Assembly: GCA_964352025.1 (NCBI GenBank)
Contig: CAYGPZ010000003.1
Coordinates: forward strand, 62,001 to 126,000
Length of the DNA stretch: 64,000 bases
From: Hirschia sp964352025
GTDB lineage: Bacteria; Pseudomonadota; Alphaproteobacteria; Caulobacterales; Hyphomonadaceae
Direction of reading: 5' to 3'
The notes beneath the pieces are model-generated. The model had not been told where the DNA came from and ran no database searches. It was given only the letters and a program-made list of their open reading frames with translations. This document shows positions 25,697-34,315 of the stretch, in pieces (the first letter of the stretch is position 1; each line of letters opens with the position of its first letter). The translations under genes were made by a program, and so were the position numbers.

Positions 25697-25701
25697 TAAA
25701 T

Positions 25702-26535
25702 TTAGTCTCTCAAAAGTTCGTTTACGCCAGTCTTAGAGCGCGTTTTTGCATCCACTGTTTTCACGATAACAACACATGCCAATGATGGGCCGCCATTTTT
25801 AGATGGCATCGCACCCGGTACAACAACTGAGTAAGGTGGAACTTCACCATATGTGAACTCACCAGTCGCACGGTCTACGATTTTTGTGGACTGGGAGATG
25901 AATACACCCATCGCAAGGACTGAACCTTCGCGAACAATCACACCCTCAGCAACTTCGGCACGCGCGCCGATGAAACAATTGTCTTCAATGATAACAGGGC
26001 TAGCTTGAAGCGGTTCAAGAACACCACCGATACCAGCACCACCAGAGATGTGAACATTCTTACCGATTTGCGCACATGAACCAACAGTCGCCCATGTGTC
26101 GACCATAGTACCTTCGTCAACATACGCACCAATGTTGATGAATGATGGCATAAGGACAGCATTCTTGGCGACGAATGATCCACGACGGACTGTACAATTG
26201 GGAACAGCGCGGAAACCAGCTTCTTTAAATTCAGCTTCGCCCCAGCCATCAAATTTAGATGGAACTTTGTCATACCAAGTTGCTTCGCCCGGACCACCTT
26301 TGATGATCTCATTCGGGTTTAGACGGAAAGATAGAAGAACAGCTTTCTTTACCCATTCATTGACTTTCCAGCCACCGTTTCCGTCTGGCTCAGCGGCACG
26401 CAAGACACCTTGGTCAGTCAGGAGGAGTGCTTTTGTTACTGCATCGCGAATGTCACCTTGTGTATCTGTGGATACTGTGTCGCGTGCATCCCATGCAGCG
26501 TTGATGGCGTTTTCGAGCGCGGAAATGTCAGTCAT
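25702..26535 (-). CDS. dapD: DapD, tetrahydrodipicolinate N-succinyltransferase
   Basis: DapD succinylates tetrahydrodipicolinate in lysine and diaminopimelate synthesis. The N-terminal helical part (LENAINAAWDARDTVS) is followed by left-handed beta-helix hexapeptide repeats (IGAYVDEGTMVDTWATVGSCAQIGKNVHISGGAGIGGVLEP) and the motif DNCFIGARAEVAEGVIV. The length is 277 residues. The frame opens at 26550, but the ATG at 26535 gives the usual N-terminus MTDISALE. It is the end of the leftward rpmH-to-dapD block. Confidence 0.95.
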   Translation of the reverse strand: MTDISALENAINAAWDARDTVSTDTQGDIRDAVTKALLLTDQGVLRAAEPDGNGGWKVNEWVKKAVLLSFRLNPNEIIKGGPGEATWYDKVPSKFDGWGEAEFKEAGFRAVPNCTVRRGSFVAKNAVLMPSFINIGAYVDEGTMVDTWATVGSCAQIGKNVHISGGAGIGGVLEPLQASPVIIEDNCFIGARAEVAEGVIVREGSVLAMGVFISQSTKIVDRATGEFTYGEVPPYSVVVPGAMPSKNGGPSLACVVIVKTVDAKTRSKTGVNELLRD

Positions 26536-26586
26536 AGATTTGGCTTTCATCTAAATTTCAGGAATTACCTGCAGGGGGTAAACTGC

Positions 26587-27333
26587 TTATGCGTTTGATG
26601 CAATGTTTGTTGCGATATCGGACAGAAACTTTGGTAAATCATCCGTCGTGTGATGCACGTGGTCTGGCTTTTTATCAGACGCGTGAGCAGGGCGAACACC
26701 TTCAGGCTCGTGGCTCCAGTCTTTCTCAGATGTGACCAGCACTGTCTGAAAACCAAGCTTGTGCGCAGGAACGAGATTACGCGATAAGTCTTCGAACATG
26801 GCAGATTGATTTGGATCAACGCCGGTCAATTCAATGAATTTTTCAAAAGCGCCATTTTCGTGCTTGGGCAGAAAATCAGCTTTTGCGATACAGATCATGT
26901 CTTCGAATAAATGGTCCAGTCCCATATATTTGGTGACTTTTTCAGCATGGCAGGTCGAGCCATTCGTGTAGATATATTTCTTGCCCGGCAATGCAGATAA
27001 TTGAGACGTCAGGTTAGGAGCTATATCTAACGGGCTATGATCAATATCGTGCACGAAACTCATAAATAGATTTGGGTCCAGCTTATGTTCGACCATCATG
27101 CCGCGCAGCGTCGTGCCGTATCTGGCGTAATAATCTTTTTGAACGGATCGTGCTTCATCATGAGGAAGATTCAATTCCTGCATAACAAATGACGTCATAC
27201 GCTGATCTATCTCTGCAAATAAATCACACGCGGCCGGATAGAGCGTATTATCCAGATCAAACACCCAATTGCTCACATTGGAGAAGCTGGATGATAGAGA
27301 CGCGTTTTCAGAGACTGTCAGATGATCTGTCAT
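26587..27333 (-). CDS. HAD-family hydrolase, pyrimidine 5'-nucleotidase type
   Basis: HAD motif I is VFDLDNTLYP (nucleophile Asp and acid/base Asp), motif II is IYTNGSTCH, and the Lys and acidic motifs follow (KHENGAFEKF, AMFEDLSRNLVPAHKLG). The DNTLYP form is typical of the pyrimidine 5'-nucleotidase subgroup. In Alphaproteobacteria such a gene is commonly found between argB and dapD, as here. The 248-residue length fits. Substrate preference cannot be read from sequence alone. It starts 10 bp after the upstream DUF1036 gene. Confidence 0.88.
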   Translation of the reverse strand: MTDHLTVSENASLSSSFSNVSNWVFDLDNTLYPAACDLFAEIDQRMTSFVMQELNLPHDEARSVQKDYYARYGTTLRGMMVEHKLDPNLFMSFVHDIDHSPLDIAPNLTSQLSALPGKKYIYTNGSTCHAEKVTKYMGLDHLFEDMICIAKADFLPKHENGAFEKFIELTGVDPNQSAMFEDLSRNLVPAHKLGFQTVLVTSEKDWSHEPEGVRPAHASDKKPDHVHHTTDDLPKFLSDIATNIASNA

Positions 27334-27342
27334 AGAAATCTA

Positions 27343-28395
27343 CTAATCCTGCAATGGTTCTTCTTCGAAATCGCGTTCAAAAAATTCATAGATAAGGCGA
27401 CCGTCTGTCGGAGATTCTGTTTCAACAAAGTCAGCCTCTTTATAAGCACGTACTTCACAACCTTCGCGTCCGACAATCGCAAATTTCGAACGTGCTATAC
27501 AGAAAATATGCTCAGCGACTTTAAGTCTACGCATGCCATCTTCTGTTTCCATTTCAGCAAATACGTAATGCGAAGTGGGGATGAGGCTCTCATCGATAGT
27601 CCGTGCACAAGAGTCTGAATCGAGTGTCCACCAACCGCGACTTTCCCATCCATTACCGCGACGTCGACCAATAGCGGTCCACAATCGATTGGGCGTGCGA
27701 TTACAAATCGTCATTCCAACGTCACGGGTGCGGTTATTAGCAACTTCTTCGAGTATATCGATGAGCGTCGCGTCGGTTGTGTCTTTGGGTAGGTTATTGG
27801 CGTTTAGAAAAGCTGCAATCGCGCCTCTTGTGCGGCGTCCAACATATCCATCAATGGAAGAGTTCGTCACACCTGCATCGCGAAGCAAACGTTGTAGGCC
27901 CGCACTTTCTGAACGCTTCGTTCCATAAGGTTCGGTTTCAGTCAGCCGCGTAGTCCAGTTATTCCGGTTCTCGATTTTGACAGTGCGGAAATGTCGTTCC
28001 TCTAGGCCCATCGCGATACATGAGGGAGGACTTTCAACGGCAAATGAGCCTGTAGAATCAACACATAATGGCATTTCACCACCCCAAATGCGTTGTCCGC
28101 CTTGGTGAGCCGATGATGAACGAGACATGACAAAGTGATCGCCAGGTCGTAGCGGAGGTGGAACGGCAATACGGCATTCACCGGGACGCAAGCGTGTCCA
28201 TCCTTCCACAACAACCGTAGAAGCGCCTTCTGGGCGTCCCGTTGCAGCTTCTAGAATGAAGCTGGTCTCATTGCACAAGCGCCATCCTTGCGCGCTTTGC
28301 GCATGGGCAAACTGGCTTGTTAATGCGAGTAAGCATAAAATATTGATCGCTAATATTGAAGCGAAGCTCTTAAGAGATAAGCGTTCCAGCACCAT
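27343..28395 (-). CDS. Exported protein with two DUF1036 domains around a peptidoglycan-binding-like segment
   Basis: A signal peptide (residues 1-32, ending AHA) leads to a first DUF1036 domain (GWRLCNETSFILEAATG... to about residue 150), then a short segment resembling a peptidoglycan-binding repeat (LQRLLRDAGVTNSSIDGYVGRRTRGAIAAFL, about 170-205), then a second DUF1036 domain (TICNRTPNRLWTAIGRR..., about 230-335). DUF1036 proteins are mostly small periplasmic proteins of unknown role. The domain duplication with an internal wall-binding-like motif suggests an envelope function. Its start lies inside the 3' end of argB (26-bp overlap), implying coupled translation. Confidence 0.82.
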   Translation of the reverse strand: MVLERLSLKSFASILAINILCLLALTSQFAHAQSAQGWRLCNETSFILEAATGRPEGASTVVVEGWTRLRPGECRIAVPPPLRPGDHFVMSRSSSAHQGGQRIWGGEMPLCVDSTGSFAVESPPSCIAMGLEERHFRTVKIENRNNWTTRLTETEPYGTKRSESAGLQRLLRDAGVTNSSIDGYVGRRTRGAIAAFLNANNLPKDTTDATLIDILEEVANNRTRDVGMTICNRTPNRLWTAIGRRRGNGWESRGWWTLDSDSCARTIDESLIPTSHYVFAEMETEDGMRRLKVAEHIFCIARSKFAIVGREGCEVRAYKEADFVETESPTDGRLIYEFFERDFEEEPLQD

Positions 28396-29272
28396 GGTCA
28401 GTGAATAACTCCGTCAGAAGGGCGTGAGGTGTTCTGCCATCAAGAATAACAGAAGCCTTTACGCCATTTTTCACAGCTTTGAGGGCAGTCTCAATTTTCG
28501 GGATCATGCCGCCACTAATCTCACCTGTAGAGATAAGCTTGGTTGTGGTTTTCTGATCCAACTCACGGATTAGCTCTTTGTTGCCGTTTAGAACACCCTT
28601 AACATCAGTTAGAAGCAGTAAACGTTCAGCATTAAGCGCACTGGCTATCGCACCAGCAGCTGTATCAGCATTGATGTTATAGCTCTCGCCATTTTCTCCA
28701 AAACCAACAGGCGCAACGACAGGAATGAAGTCTTTGCCTTGAGACGCTAGCGTTTCCAAAATAGCAGGATTTATCATTTTTGGTTCGCCGACAAATCCAA
28801 GGTCCAACACTTTTTCAATGTTGGAGTCGGGATCCTTACGCACTTTCTTGGCTTTCTCAGCGAGGATCAAATTCGAATCAGCACCAGAAAGACCAACTGC
28901 GTTTCCGCCAGCCATGTTGATGGCGCGGACAATCGTTTTGTTGATGGAGCCACTTAGGACCATTTCAACGACTTTCATCGTCTCAGCATCGGTAACACGA
29001 AGCCCATCTTCAAACTTGCTGACAACATTTAGCTGTTTCAGTGCTTCGCCGATCTGGGGGCCACCACCGTGCACAATAATAGGATTTACGCCCATTTGTT
29101 TGAGCAGCACAACATCGCGTGCAAAGTCTTTTGCAAGTGATATGTCAGCCATCGCATGGCCGCCATATTTTATGACAATCGTTTTCTTGTCATAGCGTTG
29201 AATAAATGGCAGCGCTTCGGACAGTGTGTTGACTGTTAGCGCGCCCTCAGCATTTGGGGGTAGGTGTGTCAT
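28370..29272 (-). CDS. argB: ArgB, acetylglutamate kinase
   Basis: ArgB phosphorylates N-acetylglutamate in arginine synthesis. The amino-acid-kinase motifs are clear: TIVIKYGGHAM near the start, INPIIVHGGGPQI-type loop (here VNPIIVHGGGPQIGEALKQL), substrate loop NAVGLSGADSNLI, and C-terminal GGMIPKIETALKAVKNGV. At 300 residues it is full length with the N-terminal extension seen in arginine-sensitive ArgB enzymes. It belongs to the conserved engB-argB-HAD-dapD order, but here two extra genes lie between engB and argB. Confidence 0.95.
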   Translation of the reverse strand: MTHLPPNAEGALTVNTLSEALPFIQRYDKKTIVIKYGGHAMADISLAKDFARDVVLLKQMGVNPIIVHGGGPQIGEALKQLNVVSKFEDGLRVTDAETMKVVEMVLSGSINKTIVRAINMAGGNAVGLSGADSNLILAEKAKKVRKDPDSNIEKVLDLGFVGEPKMINPAILETLASQGKDFIPVVAPVGFGENGESYNINADTAAGAIASALNAERLLLLTDVKGVLNGNKELIRELDQKTTTKLISTGEISGGMIPKIETALKAVKNGVKASVILDGRTPHALLTELFTDHGAGTLIS

Positions 29273-29383
29273 GAAGTCTGTTTAACGCTAAAGCGCAAAA
29301 GGCAAAAGTGGGCATTTGCATTATCTGGCAATTATTCAGACATTTTTGAAAGCTAATCACGCTTCGTTTTGAAGTTTAGACGT

Positions 29384-29413
29384 AAAAAAGGGAGCATATT
29401 TTCGTATGCTCCC
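29384..29413 (-). terminator. Intrinsic terminator after the Met-rich barrel gene
   Basis: GGGAGCATA (29390-29398) pairs perfectly with TATGCTCCC (29405-29413) around a 6-base loop. Read on the minus strand the stem is followed by TTTTTT (29384-29389). It lies 27 bp past the stop codon of the barrel gene and should separate it from argB. Confidence 0.85.
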
Positions 29414-29439
29414 TCTGATTTAAATAATTGTCTGGCCGA

Positions 29440-30543
29440 TTAGAACGCTTTCTGCCAGCCTATGTTTAGCGTAAAGTCGGTTTCCATTTGGGGGCCATTT
29501 AAGTCTTGGTAGAAAGGCATACCAGCCTCTACTGCGACGCGTTGGCCTTTAAGAAAGCCCTTTTGTCCGACATAGTTGAAACCGATAAGTGCTTCTACTT
29601 TTTCACCACCATAGTTTGCTGGATCAGCTGTTTGGACTGGAGCCATGATGTTTGTGTCTTGGCCATCAATAGCACCTAGTGTTTCTCCGCGCAGACGACC
29701 TGACACAGAAAATGACGGCACAAACTCATATGCTGCCCATGCTGTGGCTTCAAACTTATCACCGAGTGTGTAGTTCTCGTCGTTTTCGTTTAAGCGAATA
29801 ACGGCACTTGCTTGCCCACCAAAGCTCCATTTGCCCTTAAGGGTACGAGCAGTCAAAGACGGTTTTAGGTCGAAACTACCAGACCCTAATTGCATCGCAT
29901 ATGGGGAACGCGGTGTCGGTGTTTGGTTCATTGGTGTCAGGATTTGTCCAGTCTCTTCAATAGAACCTGTTGGGAGAGAAAGGCTGATTCCAAGGTTGAA
30001 TTGTTGGTGAGGTATTTTCCCATCGTCCAGTCCGATAATGGCTCCAATAGTTGTGTCACCAAAACCAGATGTTTCAACGTTAAAATCGCCAAGAACATTT
30101 TTTCCCATGCCGCCCATATAGGTCGTGTGGTTCATATCGTTCGTTGTGTACATGGCCATCGCCATCAGTGTGACGCGGTCAGACAGGCCATACATACCGC
30201 CGAGCATGTGCATTTTCATGGTCATGTCATCTGGAACAACACGCAGTGTTGGAGGCATCATTGGCATGCCAGCAAATCTATTAGGTATAGTCGTTACGAT
30301 TTCGTCGTTTGATATGGAGTCAGTGCCATCGCGATTGCCTTCCATGTCCATATACATGAAGCGATAGGAGGTCATCCATTCGCCCTTTTTGTGGCGGTGA
30401 TCTGCCATAACACCAATAGGAGCGTGGTCAGTTGCGTAGTTAACATGACCGCCATCACCATCATGCGCATAGGCTGGAAAAAGAGCAGATACGGAGGCGC
30501 TAAGCGCAATCGCGCTGGCAGAGAGTTTTGATTTAAAAGACAT
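29440..30543 (-). CDS. Met-rich outer-membrane barrel, MetA-pathway-of-phenol-degradation-like transporter family
   Basis: A signal peptide (about residues 1-26, ending AYA) is followed by a long beta-barrel-like protein: alternating strands such as SYRFMYMDMEG, FNLGISLSLPTGSI and WSFGGQASAVIRL, ending in an aromatic strand (FTLNIGWQKAF). The pattern matches the putative outer-membrane channel family often called MetA-pathway of phenol degradation. Residues about 45-140 are remarkably rich in Met and His (for example MTMKMHMLGGMYG), which suggests copper or silver handling. The ATG at 30543 is preferred over an upstream TTG. It pairs with the DUF2946 gene and has its own terminator. Confidence 0.75.
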   Translation of the reverse strand: MSFKSKLSASAIALSASVSALFPAYAHDGDGGHVNYATDHAPIGVMADHRHKKGEWMTSYRFMYMDMEGNRDGTDSISNDEIVTTIPNRFAGMPMMPPTLRVVPDDMTMKMHMLGGMYGLSDRVTLMAMAMYTTNDMNHTTYMGGMGKNVLGDFNVETSGFGDTTIGAIIGLDDGKIPHQQFNLGISLSLPTGSIEETGQILTPMNQTPTPRSPYAMQLGSGSFDLKPSLTARTLKGKWSFGGQASAVIRLNENDENYTLGDKFEATAWAAYEFVPSFSVSGRLRGETLGAIDGQDTNIMAPVQTADPANYGGEKVEALIGFNYVGQKGFLKGQRVAVEAGMPFYQDLNGPQMETDFTLNIGWQKAF

Positions 30544-30600
30544 TGTTTTTACTTGCAAAAAGAGGCCCGGTAGGAGCCGAAAACGTGAAACGGGTGAGAG

Positions 30601-30999
30601 TTAGACGTGTTGCAAGAGAGGGGGGCCACGTGCAGGCAGCGGTGGTGCGCTTGAATACAATACAGCTGTATCTGCGCGGTCTATCGTCAGATATGTATTG
30701 GAAGTATTGGGAACTTTTACATTCTCAACTTTTAACGCATGCGTCCAATGCGTCGCTGCACGAATGTCACAGCTTTCATCGGATTCGAGGTCTGCATCAT
30801 CATGTTCGGGAGAGGATATTTCTCCGGTTATTAGGTCTAGAACAGCGGTACGGTCATCATGGCCGCCACCACAAACCTCGATGATAATCTTGCCCGCTTC
30901 ATTGCGATCAACCATATAGCCAGATGGTATTGCGGCATGAAGCGCTGCAATACAGATCGCAAAGAATGCGAAAAATCTGGTGATCGGATTGGAGGACAA
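30601..30999 (-). CDS. DUF2946-like exported protein, probable metal-associated
   Basis: The N-terminus has a hydrophobic signal (FFAFFAICIAALHAAIPSG) followed by YMVDRNEAGKIIIEVCGGG, the DUF2946 pattern, then an acidic stretch with Asp, His and one further Cys, and the family-typical end PLPARGPPLL. DUF2946 genes often neighbour copper-related genes. No ATG is available at the start: the candidates are TTG at 31035 and TTG at 30999. The latter has AAGTAAG seven bases upstream, starts just before the signal peptide and lies downstream of a possible TATAAT box, so it was chosen. It is upstream of the Met-rich barrel gene (57 bp) on the same strand. Confidence 0.7.
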   Translation of the reverse strand: MSSNPITRFFAFFAICIAALHAAIPSGYMVDRNEAGKIIIEVCGGGHDDRTAVLDLITGEISSPEHDDADLESDESCDIRAATHWTHALKVENVKVPNTSNTYLTIDRADTAVLYSSAPPLPARGPPLLQHV

Positions 31000-31023
31000 A
31001 TTAAATCTTACTTTGGTCTGTGA

Positions 31024-31054
31024 ATTATACGCCAACTAGCAATAAAATGATCGA
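31024..31054 (-). promoter_or_regulatory. Possible promoter of the DUF2946/barrel pair
   Basis: On the minus strand a perfect TATAAT lies at 31024-31029, with a weak -35-like TCGATC at 31049-31054 (19-base spacing). Initiation about 7 bases downstream would place the start codon at 30999 a short distance into the transcript. The -35 match is poor, so this is tentative. Confidence 0.3.
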
Positions 31055-31110
31055 CCGTACATGCGTTATTTTGTGCCAATTTTATTTCGGTTTGCAAGCG
31101 GCATTAAATC

Positions 31111-31752
31111 TTACAATAGGGCCACGATTTCAGCTTTGAGTTCCGCAAGGCCTATGCCTTTTTCAGAAGAGGTCAGCATTATGCGCGGGTGGGCAGCTGG
31201 ATTTTTTGCAATAGCGCCTACAGCACTGTCTATCACTTTGTCGAGTTCCGACTTTTTGAGTTTGTCAGCTTTTGTCAGCACAATTTGGTAATTCATGGCC
31301 GCGCGATCCAGAACTTTCATAATGCCTTTGTCGACATCGCCGACACCGCGACGGCTATCAATGAGGAGGAAGACGCGCTGAAGATTAATCCGGCCACGTA
31401 AATAGTTCTGGGTAAAATTAGTCCACTTATCGACAACTGCTTTAGGAGCCTTGGCATAGCCATAACCTGGAAGGTCAACGACATACATGGCTTCTAAAAT
31501 TGAGAAGAAATTGATTTCCTGTGTACGGCCTGGTTGACCAGATGCGCGCGCCAGCTGCTTGCGATTGAAGAGGGCGTTGATAAGCGACGACTTACCGACA
31601 TTGGATCGACCCGCAAATGCGATTTCTGGCCGATCTGCGTCAGGCAGGCCTTTCATGTTGACGACACCTTTGACGAAGTTGACCTCAGACGCAAAAAGCT
31701 TGCGGCCATCTTCTATCTGTATTGCTGGGTATTCATATTCGTCACTAGTCAT
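31111..31752 (-). CDS. engB: EngB (YihA/YsxC), ribosome-biogenesis GTPase
   Basis: This essential GTPase helps assemble the large ribosomal subunit. G motifs are intact: G1 GRSNVGKSSLINAL, G2 region ARASGQPGRTQEINFF, G3 VVDLPGYGYAKAP and G4 TKADKLKK. The 213-residue length is normal. It follows yidC on the same strand, as is usual in Alphaproteobacteria, with a GC-rich hairpin in the 91-bp gap. Confidence 0.95.
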   Translation of the reverse strand: MTSDEYEYPAIQIEDGRKLFASEVNFVKGVVNMKGLPDADRPEIAFAGRSNVGKSSLINALFNRKQLARASGQPGRTQEINFFSILEAMYVVDLPGYGYAKAPKAVVDKWTNFTQNYLRGRINLQRVFLLIDSRRGVGDVDKGIMKVLDRAAMNYQIVLTKADKLKKSELDKVIDSAVGAIAKNPAAHPRIMLTSSEKGIGLAELKAEIVALL

Positions 31753-31783
31753 GAATTGGCTCTGTTAGATCGTCAAAAGAGAA

Positions 31784-31801
31784 CGGGGCCTATTGGCCCC
31801 G
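31784..31801 (-). terminator. GC-rich hairpin between yidC and engB, possible terminator or attenuator
   Basis: CGGGGCC (31784-31790) pairs with GGCCCCG (31795-31801) around a TATT loop. On the minus strand it is followed by TTCTCTTTTG, a weak T-rich stretch. It may partly end the yidC transcript before engB. Confidence 0.45.
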
Positions 31802-31843
31802 ATCAAATTGGATTGATTTTAGTGTTTCGTCCACGCCGAATTA

Positions 31844-33646
31844 TTATTCGGCTGGTTCGGTCCCTTTGCCAAACTTGGCTTTTAGGAATTTATCTAGCTG
31901 TGTTTCCACGCCATTTTGGCGCATAATGAAATATTGTTGTGCGATGGACAGAACGTTTGACCATGTCCAGTAAATCACAAGACCTGCTGCGAAACCTGCA
32001 AAGATAAATGTGAATACGATAGGCAGGAACTGCATCATCATACGCTGTGTCGGGTCTGGTGGAGGGGCGTTCAGGCTTTGCAATGCCCACATTGTAACAC
32101 CATACATGATTGGCCACACACCAATTGATAGCATTGCGATAAGTGGAATTCCCGATGGATCAAATGGCAATAGACCAAACAAGTTCATGAATGAAGTTGG
32201 GTCTGGTGCTGAAAGGTCTTTAATCCAGCCAAAGAATGGTTCGTGACGCATTTCCAAAGTTACAAATAGTGTTTTGTACAGGCCGTAGAAAACGAACATT
32301 TGCGGGATGAGTGGCAAACAACCAGAGAATGGGTTTGCTTTCTCGCGCTGGTAAAGCTCCATCGTTGCTTTTTGTTGCGCTTGCTTGTCATCAGGGAAAC
32401 GTTTTTTGATCTCTTCCATTTGAGGCATCAATTTACGCATTTTCGCCATCGATGCGTATGCTTTGTTCTGAATAGGGAAGAAAGCTAGCTTCACGATAAC
32501 GGTCAGCGCAAGAATGGCGACACCAAAATTGCCGAACCAACCATTAAACATGTTTAGGAACCAGAAGAATGGTTTGGTGAAGAACCAGAAATTACCCCAA
32601 TCAACAGCATCGGTGAAACGTGGAATAGCTTCTTGTCCTGTTTCGCCGTTTTCATAAGCATCAAGAACTTTTACGCGCTTGGCACCTGCGAAAATACGTT
32701 GAGAATAAACAATGTTCTGACCTGGTTGAATGGTGCGGTCCGTCCCTTCTATAGAAGCGACATAAGTTGGACGAAGGCCATCCATGACCACTTTGGCTTG
32801 AACGGCAATGTTCTCTGCTTGAGGCGGCACAAAAGCTGTCATCCAGTATTTCTGAGTAAGACCAATCCAACCACCTTGAGAGGTGAATGAAAGTGCTTTG
32901 CCTTTATCAAGCTTCTTATATCCGCGTTGCTGAAGCTTGTTACCAGCCATACCAATGGCACCTTCGTGCAAGATATAGAATGGCTTCCAGTCATCTGGCA
33001 TTCCAAACTGGCGCATTAGACCAAATGGACGAAGAGACACATCTTCACTGCTTTTATTGGTAACAGTGTCTGTGTAGGTGAACATGTAGTTTTCATCGAC
33101 TTCGATTTTGCGAGAAAAGCTTAGTTCATTTGTATCATAACCCAATGTAATTGGTGATGAAGGTGTTAGGTTCGTACCCGCTGTTTGCGTCCATTGCGTA
33201 TTAATGCCTGGCAAACGATCAGCATCACCTGTCCATCCAAGTGCAGAGAAGTAAGCACCTTTGGCTCCTTGCGGAGAAAGTAGGTGGACTTCTTCTTTCT
33301 TTTCCAAAGTCTCAAAGTGACGTTTCATCGACAAGTCGTCGAGGCGAGCACCTTTAAGTGAGATCGATCCATCAACGCCAGGTGCATCAAATGAGATACG
33401 TGCATCGCTTGAGGCTGATTCGAGGATCTCCTTACGATCAACTTGGGCAGCACTTTGCGAGGAGCCGACACCTAGATCTGAGTTTTGAGGAGCCGCAGCT
33501 GCTGCGACCTTCTGAGCTTCAAGGCGTGCTTGTTCACGTGCTTGTTGTTCTGGACCCCAAATGAAAATTTGAGAAACGGCCATGACGCAGAGGACAAGGC
33601 CGATCATAATCATCATATTTTTTTGGTCTTGAGGTTGTTGCTGCAT
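31844..33646 (-). CDS. yidC: YidC membrane protein insertase
   Basis: YidC inserts and folds inner-membrane proteins, alone or with Sec. An N-terminal membrane segment (NMMIMIGLVLCVMAVSQIFIW) is followed by a large periplasmic beta domain (about 60-350) and the Oxa1-type core (about 365-590) with FNMFNGWFGNFGVAILALTV, PLIPQMFVFYGLYKTLFV and FTFIFAGFAAGLVIYWTWSN. At 600 residues it is full length. It starts 13 bp after rnpA in the classic rpmH-rnpA-yidC order. Confidence 0.97.
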   Translation of the reverse strand: MQQQPQDQKNMMIMIGLVLCVMAVSQIFIWGPEQQAREQARLEAQKVAAAAAPQNSDLGVGSSQSAAQVDRKEILESASSDARISFDAPGVDGSISLKGARLDDLSMKRHFETLEKKEEVHLLSPQGAKGAYFSALGWTGDADRLPGINTQWTQTAGTNLTPSSPITLGYDTNELSFSRKIEVDENYMFTYTDTVTNKSSEDVSLRPFGLMRQFGMPDDWKPFYILHEGAIGMAGNKLQQRGYKKLDKGKALSFTSQGGWIGLTQKYWMTAFVPPQAENIAVQAKVVMDGLRPTYVASIEGTDRTIQPGQNIVYSQRIFAGAKRVKVLDAYENGETGQEAIPRFTDAVDWGNFWFFTKPFFWFLNMFNGWFGNFGVAILALTVIVKLAFFPIQNKAYASMAKMRKLMPQMEEIKKRFPDDKQAQQKATMELYQREKANPFSGCLPLIPQMFVFYGLYKTLFVTLEMRHEPFFGWIKDLSAPDPTSFMNLFGLLPFDPSGIPLIAMLSIGVWPIMYGVTMWALQSLNAPPPDPTQRMMMQFLPIVFTFIFAGFAAGLVIYWTWSNVLSIAQQYFIMRQNGVETQLDKFLKAKFGKGTEPAE

Positions 33647-33659
33647 AGTCGCGCGTTCT

Positions 33660-34175
33660 CTACTTCTTTTGGCTCAACTTCTTTTGCTTACCATTTGCGT
33701 TATTTTTGGAACGCGGTCTGGTAGGGCGGTTCGGCTTCGGGTCAGGTGGAGCACCTGATAATATTTTCTGACGCAGGCTTACCAATGCACTTTCCACATC
33801 GTCAAGCAATCCATCCCATTGGCGGGTTGCTGTGTCACGTCTTGCTATAAACACATAGTCTACGTCAGCAAGGGCATGTTGATGCATAAATTGGCTTGAA
33901 GCCTCACGAAGGCGTCGTTTTGCGCGATTTCTCGTCACAGCGCCACCTATTTTTTTTGTGGCTGTAAAACCAGCACCCGCGGTGAGTTCTTCTGCGTTAG
34001 GAGAATCGTTGGAGCTATTGGCTTTGTCAGAGGATTTCTCTGCACGTATTCGAGCTTGAACAACAACAGATCTGCGGCGTTCGGAATATCCTTTCGCCAC
34101 ATACAAAAACACGCGCCGAACACGTATGCGCTCGACGCGGTCTATTTTTGTCTCGTCCAGCGTCTCAGACGCCAT
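33660..34175 (-). CDS. rnpA: RnpA, protein component of ribonuclease P
   Basis: RnpA assists the catalytic RNA that matures tRNA 5' ends. The core is visible: VRRVFLYVAKGYSERRRSVVVQARI, then GAGFTATKKIGGAVTRNRAKRRLREA with the RNR motif, and DYVFIARRDTA. Two features are unusual: about 28 polar residues (Glu, Ser, Asn-rich) inserted between the second strand and the GFT motif, and a basic Lys/Asn/Pro tail of about 30 residues. The open frame extends through rpmH in another frame to 34322, but the ATG at 34175, 5 bp after the rpmH stop codon, begins the family-like region and fits translational coupling. Confidence 0.92.
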   Translation of the reverse strand: MASETLDETKIDRVERIRVRRVFLYVAKGYSERRRSVVVQARIRAEKSSDKANSSNDSPNAEELTAGAGFTATKKIGGAVTRNRAKRRLREASSQFMHQHALADVDYVFIARRDTATRQWDGLLDDVESALVSLRQKILSGAPPDPKPNRPTRPRSKNNANGKQKKLSQKK

Positions 34176-34180
34176 CGCAC

Positions 34181-34315
34181 TTAAGCCGAAAGCTTTTTGC
34201 GACCTTTCGCACGACGACGGGCCAAAACTTTTTGACCGTTTGCTGTGGCCATCCGCGAGCGGAAGCCATGGCGGCGTTTGCGAACGAGGTTGCTCGGTTG
34301 AAATGTACGTTTCAC
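34181..34315 (-). CDS. rpmH: 50S ribosomal protein L34
   Basis: The 44-residue product MKRTFQPSNLVRKRRHGFRS followed by RMATANGQKV and LARRRAKGRKKLSA is a complete L34. It starts with GTG at 34315; AGAGGG eight bases upstream on the minus strand supports this start. It is too short for usual ORF length cut-offs and lies in a different frame inside the upstream extension of the rnpA frame. It heads the rpmH-rnpA-yidC-engB block. Confidence 0.97.
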   Translation of the reverse strand: MKRTFQPSNLVRKRRHGFRSRMATANGQKVLARRRAKGRKKLSA

